DNA of 64,000 nt from Hemicordylus capensis (lineage: Eukaryota; Chordata; Lepidosauria; Squamata; Cordylidae), in the NCBI RefSeq assembly GCF_027244095.1, contig NC_069662.1, positions 56,692,001-56,756,000 of the forward strand, in the 5' to 3' direction. The position numbers and the translations under genes were made by a program. The notes below the pieces were generated by a model. That model was not told the DNA's origin, did no database searches, and worked only from the letters and a program-made list of their open reading frames with translations. How positions within the stretch are numbered: position 1 is the stretch's first letter; every line of letters begins with the position of its first letter. Positions 61,501 to 64,000 of this stretch are shown one piece after another.

Positions 61501-62489
61501 GAGACCAAAATCGAGCTCTTTGGCATCAACTCAACTTGCCGTGTGTGGAGGAGGAGGAATGCTGCCTATGAGCCCAAGAACACCATCCCCACCGTCAAAC
61601 ATGGAGGTGGACACATTATGCTTTGGGGGTGTTTTTCTGCTAAGGGGACAGGACACCTTCACCGCATCGAAGGGACAATGGACGGGACCATGTACCGTCA
61701 GATCTTGGGTGAGCACCTCCTTCCCTCAGCCAGGGCATTGAGAATGGGTCGTGGATGGGTATTCCAGCATGACAATGACCCAAAACACACAGCCAAGGCA
61801 ACAAAGGAGTGGCTCAAGAAGAAGCACATGAAGGTCCTGGAGTGGCCCAGCCAGTCTCCAGACCTTAATCCCATAGAAAATCTATGAAGGTTTTCCCATA
61901 GAAAAAGCTAAAGGTTCGGGTTGCCAAACATCAGGCTCAAAACCTTTCTGACTTGGAGAGGATCTGCAAAGAGGAGTGGGACAACATCCCTCCTGGGTTG
62001 TGTGCAAACCTGGTGGCCAACTACAAGAAACGTCTGACCTCTGTGATTGCCAACAAGGGTTTTGCCACCAAGTACTAAGACATCTTTTGTGAAGGGATCG
62101 AATACTTATTTCCCTCACTACAATGCAAATCCATCGCTGACTTTTGGGCACTGGGCTTTTGAGGGTTTGTTTGTTGTTGTTCTGTCTCTCACAGCTACAA
62201 TAAACCTACCATTCCAATTATAGCCTGGTCATTTCTGTGTCAGGGGGCAAACGGACAAAATCAGCAGGGGATCAAATACTTATTTCCCTCACTGTACCTC
62301 TCGTTCAAGCTTGCACAAGCAAAAGGCATTTTTCTCTGTTATTGTCCCTGGACTCTAGGTTTGCTTCAGTTACTCCCTTGAAGTGATGCTCTCACTCACC
62401 ATAGGTAACCAGTTTGCCCATTGGCTTCAGGAGATTAAAACCTTTTGCGGTATCCGAACCCCCCAAGGGATCCAAGACGACATCTACAC
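55551..62489 (-). CDS. VAT1: VAT1 (synaptic vesicle membrane protein VAT-1 homologue), 3' part only
   Basis: Three exons, 62400-62489, 57553-57794 and 55551-55655 on the minus strand, join in frame to give the last ~144 residues: [30 protein letters not shown], then [20 protein letters not shown]...[33 protein letters not shown], then [21 protein letters not shown] and a Lys/Glu-rich tail. These match the C-terminal half of the quinone-oxidoreductase-like (MDR) fold of VAT1. It is a cytosolic/membrane-associated oxidoreductase-family protein implicated in mitochondrial fusion control and vesicles. Splice sites are GT-AG and phases agree (one base plus two at the first junction, phase 0 at the second). 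The N-terminal exons and promoter lie beyond 64000. The human order IFI35-VAT1, tail to tail, is kept. Confidence 0.95.
56720..57065 (+). repeat. L2-type LINE 3' fragment
   Basis: In the VAT1 intron. Plus-strand frame reads ...[38 protein letters not shown], the terminal block of L2-type ORF2, then a T-rich 3' stretch. Confidence 0.75.
57895..57985. mobile_element. hAT-like MITE, partial
   Basis: 'caggtgttctcaaacgtggg' and 'ctctggagatttaagaaccc' form the weak inverted ends of the family at 9725. Confidence 0.5.
58320..58995 (+). repeat. L2-type LINE 3' region
   Basis: Begins with the '[20 protein letters not shown]' stretch (reverse transcriptase end), continues through the 'LWNALS' block, and ends 'gtaaactgccttgggatgcc', 'ggtggtataaaaactgaata', (taga)n. 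Frame is interrupted more than once. Confidence 0.8.
59873..60230 (+). repeat. MIR-like tRNA SINE carrying a nested MITE
   Basis: Head 'agagccagtgtgatgtagtg', 'gttagagtgtctgactagga', B-box region 'gagctcaaatccccatctag'. The body is cut by a MITE at about 59973-60108, then resumes with 'ggttaacctacctcacaaga' and 'ggtccttggaggaagggcgg'. Confidence 0.8.
59973..60108. mobile_element. palindromic hAT-like MITE nested in a SINE
   Basis: Ends resemble CAGTGTTCCCTCTAAC with changes, body 'gttgactacaactcccagca' pairs with 'ataggagttgtagtcaacaa'. Same subfamily as 22798-22924. Confidence 0.75.
60390..60610 (+). repeat. remnant of the 4780/23137 repeat family
   Basis: 'gttgcctaacaagaagtcag', 'accattggcccatttagcc', 'tagctcagtactgcctacac'; the second half is lost or diverged. 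Confidence 0.55.
60665..62294 (+). mobile_element. Tc1-family DNA transposon, full-length with IR/DR ends
   Basis: 1630-bp element flanked by TA on both sides (60663-60664, 62295-62296). Terminal inverted repeats of about 200 bp carry outer and inner direct repeats 'gggaaataagtattYgatcc' (outer left about 60671, inner left about 60845, inner right about 62095, outer right about 62268), the IR/DR architecture of Sleeping Beauty-like Tc1 elements. By eye the two long arms differ at only about five positions, so the insertion is young. It sits in a VAT1 intron. It encloses a single transposase gene with a damaged 3' part. Confidence 0.95.
61042..62078 (+). pseudogene. Tc1 transposase, damaged near the C-terminus
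   Basis: From ATG at 61042 ([20 protein letters not shown]) the frame is open for 281 codons. It shows a paired-like helix-turn-helix DNA-binding region (residues about 1-110, including [11 protein letters not shown] and the GAPCKISPR stretch). The DDE catalytic domain follows, with [14 protein letters not shown] and SPDLNPIEN in order. A stop (TGA at 61885, where Tc1 relatives have Trp after ENL) coincides with a short insertion that repeats 'cccatagaaaa', followed by a shifted frame reading [20 protein letters not shown] to ANKGFATKY and TAA at 62078. All three catalytic residues lie before the break, but the final ~55 residues are lost from the main frame. Confidence 0.9.
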
Positions 62490-62829
62490 CTAGAAAGCAA
62501 GTGGGGGAGAGAAAACTACCATTAGAACAGATTGATCAGAGGATTCCAATGGATAATAAATGAAGGGCTAGATCGGATGATGCTCTCCACCAGGTGCTAC
62601 TCCCATGTAATTCGGGATGTGAGTGTGCATATTCCACCCAGTCATGCCAGGGCACAGTTGCCTAATTGTGTGGAGAACTGGTGGGTAGGGGGAGAAAACC
62701 CACAAATTAGGTCCTGAGGGCATGCTCCTGTTCCTAATCACATGGAAGAGGGGAAAGTTGGAAGGGGTCATCCAAACTAGCCCAAATGTAAAGTTCATTA
62801 GAGTTTAATCTTGCTCTTCCTAAAAACTC

Positions 62830-62915
62830 AAATCCATTGTACACCACCTAGAAATGCACATTTTTACACTGCCTAGAGATATACATATCAGGCAGTATAA
62901 AAAATACAGTAATAA
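62830..62915 (+). repeat. LINE 3'-end remnant interrupted by a Helitron
   Basis: 'attgtacaccacctagaaat', 'ctgcctagagatatacatat', 'caggcagtataaaaaatac' is an L2-type 3' terminus. Its A/T tail is split by the Helitron that follows. Confidence 0.6.
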
Positions 62916-63436
62916 TCCTATATAATAAAAGGCTTCAGCGTGATCCTGTGTGCCCGTGTCTTTTTCGGCAGTTCTGAGCATGCGCAGAGCGCATGCTCAG
63001 AACTGCCGAAAAAGATACGGCCGCCCAGAGACAGGCGGCCATGTTGTCCAAGATTAGGGGAGGGAAAAAGCTGCAGCGGCGGAAGAGCCCTGCCTTTAAA
63101 ATTAACGTGGGGGGCGGGGGCGGAAGGAAGAAACGGCAGCGGTGGAAAAGCCCTGCCTTTAAAAGTTTATGTCTAAGACCCAAGTATGCACTAATCACAA
63201 TCCCCCCCCGCCCGCCCAAACACCCGTTAGCCAACACACACACAAAGAAAACAAGTGCTAACACACTACACTCCCCCCCCACAAAAAAAACAAAAACAAA
63301 AACAAAAAACAAAAAACCAGGAAAAAGTCCCCTCCCCCCACCAGTCAAGGGCGGGGGGAAAAGAAACGTTAATTACGTATCCATAAAAAACAAAAAAACC
63401 TAGCGCCCGTTATTATAACGGGCTGAAAAATACTAG
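62916..63436 (+). mobile_element. non-autonomous Helitron with canonical ends
   Basis: Starts TCCTATATAATAAAAGGC after an A; ends ACTAG followed by T, so it inserted between A and T. A stem-loop 'gcccgttattataacgggc' lies nine bases before the CTAG. The 5' subterminal region has a 25-bp-arm hairpin (62959-63015). No Rep/helicase coding sequence. The start motif is like that of HeliBat-type Helitrons, a group with known horizontal transfers among vertebrates. Shares both ends, but not the interior, with the element at 5868-6637. Lies 5' of the first visible VAT1 exon, in an upstream VAT1 intron. Confidence 0.93.
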
Positions 63437-63439
63437 TAA

Positions 63440-63995
63440 TAAATAATTGATAAATAAAAGCAAAAGCAAGAACACAGTATCATAAAATACAGATAAGAAC
63501 AGCAAGCAATAAAAATCACAAGCCTAAAACACATACTGTACATGACGATAAGAGGCCTTACAAAACAGAAAGGTCTACAACTGCTTTTTAAAAAACAGTG
63601 ACCAAAGGGGATGTTTGGATCTCTTTAGGCAGAGAGCTCCAAAACTAAGAGGCCATTGCTAAAAATGTCTTTTCTTGGTCTTTGCCAGATGCATTTCTGC
63701 CAATGACAGATCTCATACACAAGATCGGCAGGCTAATATGACAGTAGGTGGTCCTGGAGATATCATAGTCCCAGGCCATAAAGTGCTTTAAAGGCCAAAA
63801 CCAGCACTGTGAATTGGGCCAGAAGCAAACTGGCAACCCATTCAATGGAAACAAAATAGGTGCAACATGCACCTGTTGGTTTGCCTCCACCAGTGATCTA
63901 GTCGTGGCATTCCTGAACCAACTGAATCTTCTGGACAGTTTTCAAAGACCACATCACACACACATCCAGACTAACCTTCCACTCATGCAAGGGGA
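63440..63995 (-). repeat. L2-type LINE 3' region
   Basis: Antisense: A-rich tail, 'ggcagagagctccaaaacta', 'gaggccattgctaaaaatgt', 'ttgccagatgcatttctgcc', 'cccaggccataaagtgcttt', 'caaactggcaacccattcaa'. Runs to the window edge. Confidence 0.75.
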
Positions 63996-64000
63996 AAGGG

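Noticed and set aside
61042-62078. Tc1 transposase as a domesticated host gene
   Set aside because: It sits inside intact, nearly identical IR/DR ends with TA duplications and is damaged, as expected of an ordinary recent transposon copy.

Overview
The window is vertebrate nuclear DNA, most likely from a squamate reptile (lizard or snake). The evidence is spliced ribosomal-protein and interferon-pathway genes with vertebrate exon structure, several copies of a Sauria-type SINE (tRNA-like head, BovB/RTE-like tail), many CR1 and L2 LINE fragments, MIR-like tRNA SINEs, hAT-like palindromic MITEs, Helitrons and a young Tc1 element. I cannot name the species. The gene order RPL27 - IFI35 - (extra gene) - VAT1 matches the block next to BRCA1 on human 17q21, except that humans have no gene between IFI35 and VAT1.

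Layout. 1-3000: degraded repeats and a doubtful minus-strand ORF. 3000-8360 (+): RPL27, with a CpG/TOP promoter, a non-coding first exon and four coding exons (136 aa, complete). A Helitron lies in its intron 2 and a large inverted repeat in intron 1. About 10.4-25.4 kb (+): IFI35, with interferon-type promoter motifs and eight coding exons (355 aa as assembled by eye). About 26.5-48.9 kb (+): a second interferon-type gene. Its CpG-rich promoter carries a perfect ISRE core, and it encodes a predicted 1056-residue protein with an NMI/IFP35/RBM43-like N-terminus, a long Ser/Pro-rich middle, a RING finger and a Deltex C-terminal (DTC) domain. About 49.4 kb to the right edge (-): the 3' part of VAT1 (three coding exons seen; the N-terminal exons lie beyond the window). 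A Tc1 transposon and a Helitron sit in or near its introns.

The most interesting item is the RBM43/Deltex-like gene. Its N-terminal module has the same split by a phase-1 intron as the two complete NMI/IFP35-type modules of the adjacent IFI35, so the two genes look like tandem relatives. In human, the IFI35 paralogue NMI lies beside RBM43 on chromosome 2, so 'NMI-type gene + RBM43-type gene' may be an ancient pair. Here the RBM43-type member carries a RING-DTC ubiquitin-ligase tail. Promoter motifs suggest both genes are interferon-induced; the likely theme is innate antiviral signalling plus ubiquitination. RPL27 and VAT1 are housekeeping neighbours.

All coordinates and splice sites were read by eye from the sequence. 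No alignment or database search was run. Repeat boundaries are approximate (tens of bases) except for the Tc1 element, the Helitrons and two MITEs, whose ends are read exactly. I see no retroviral gene.
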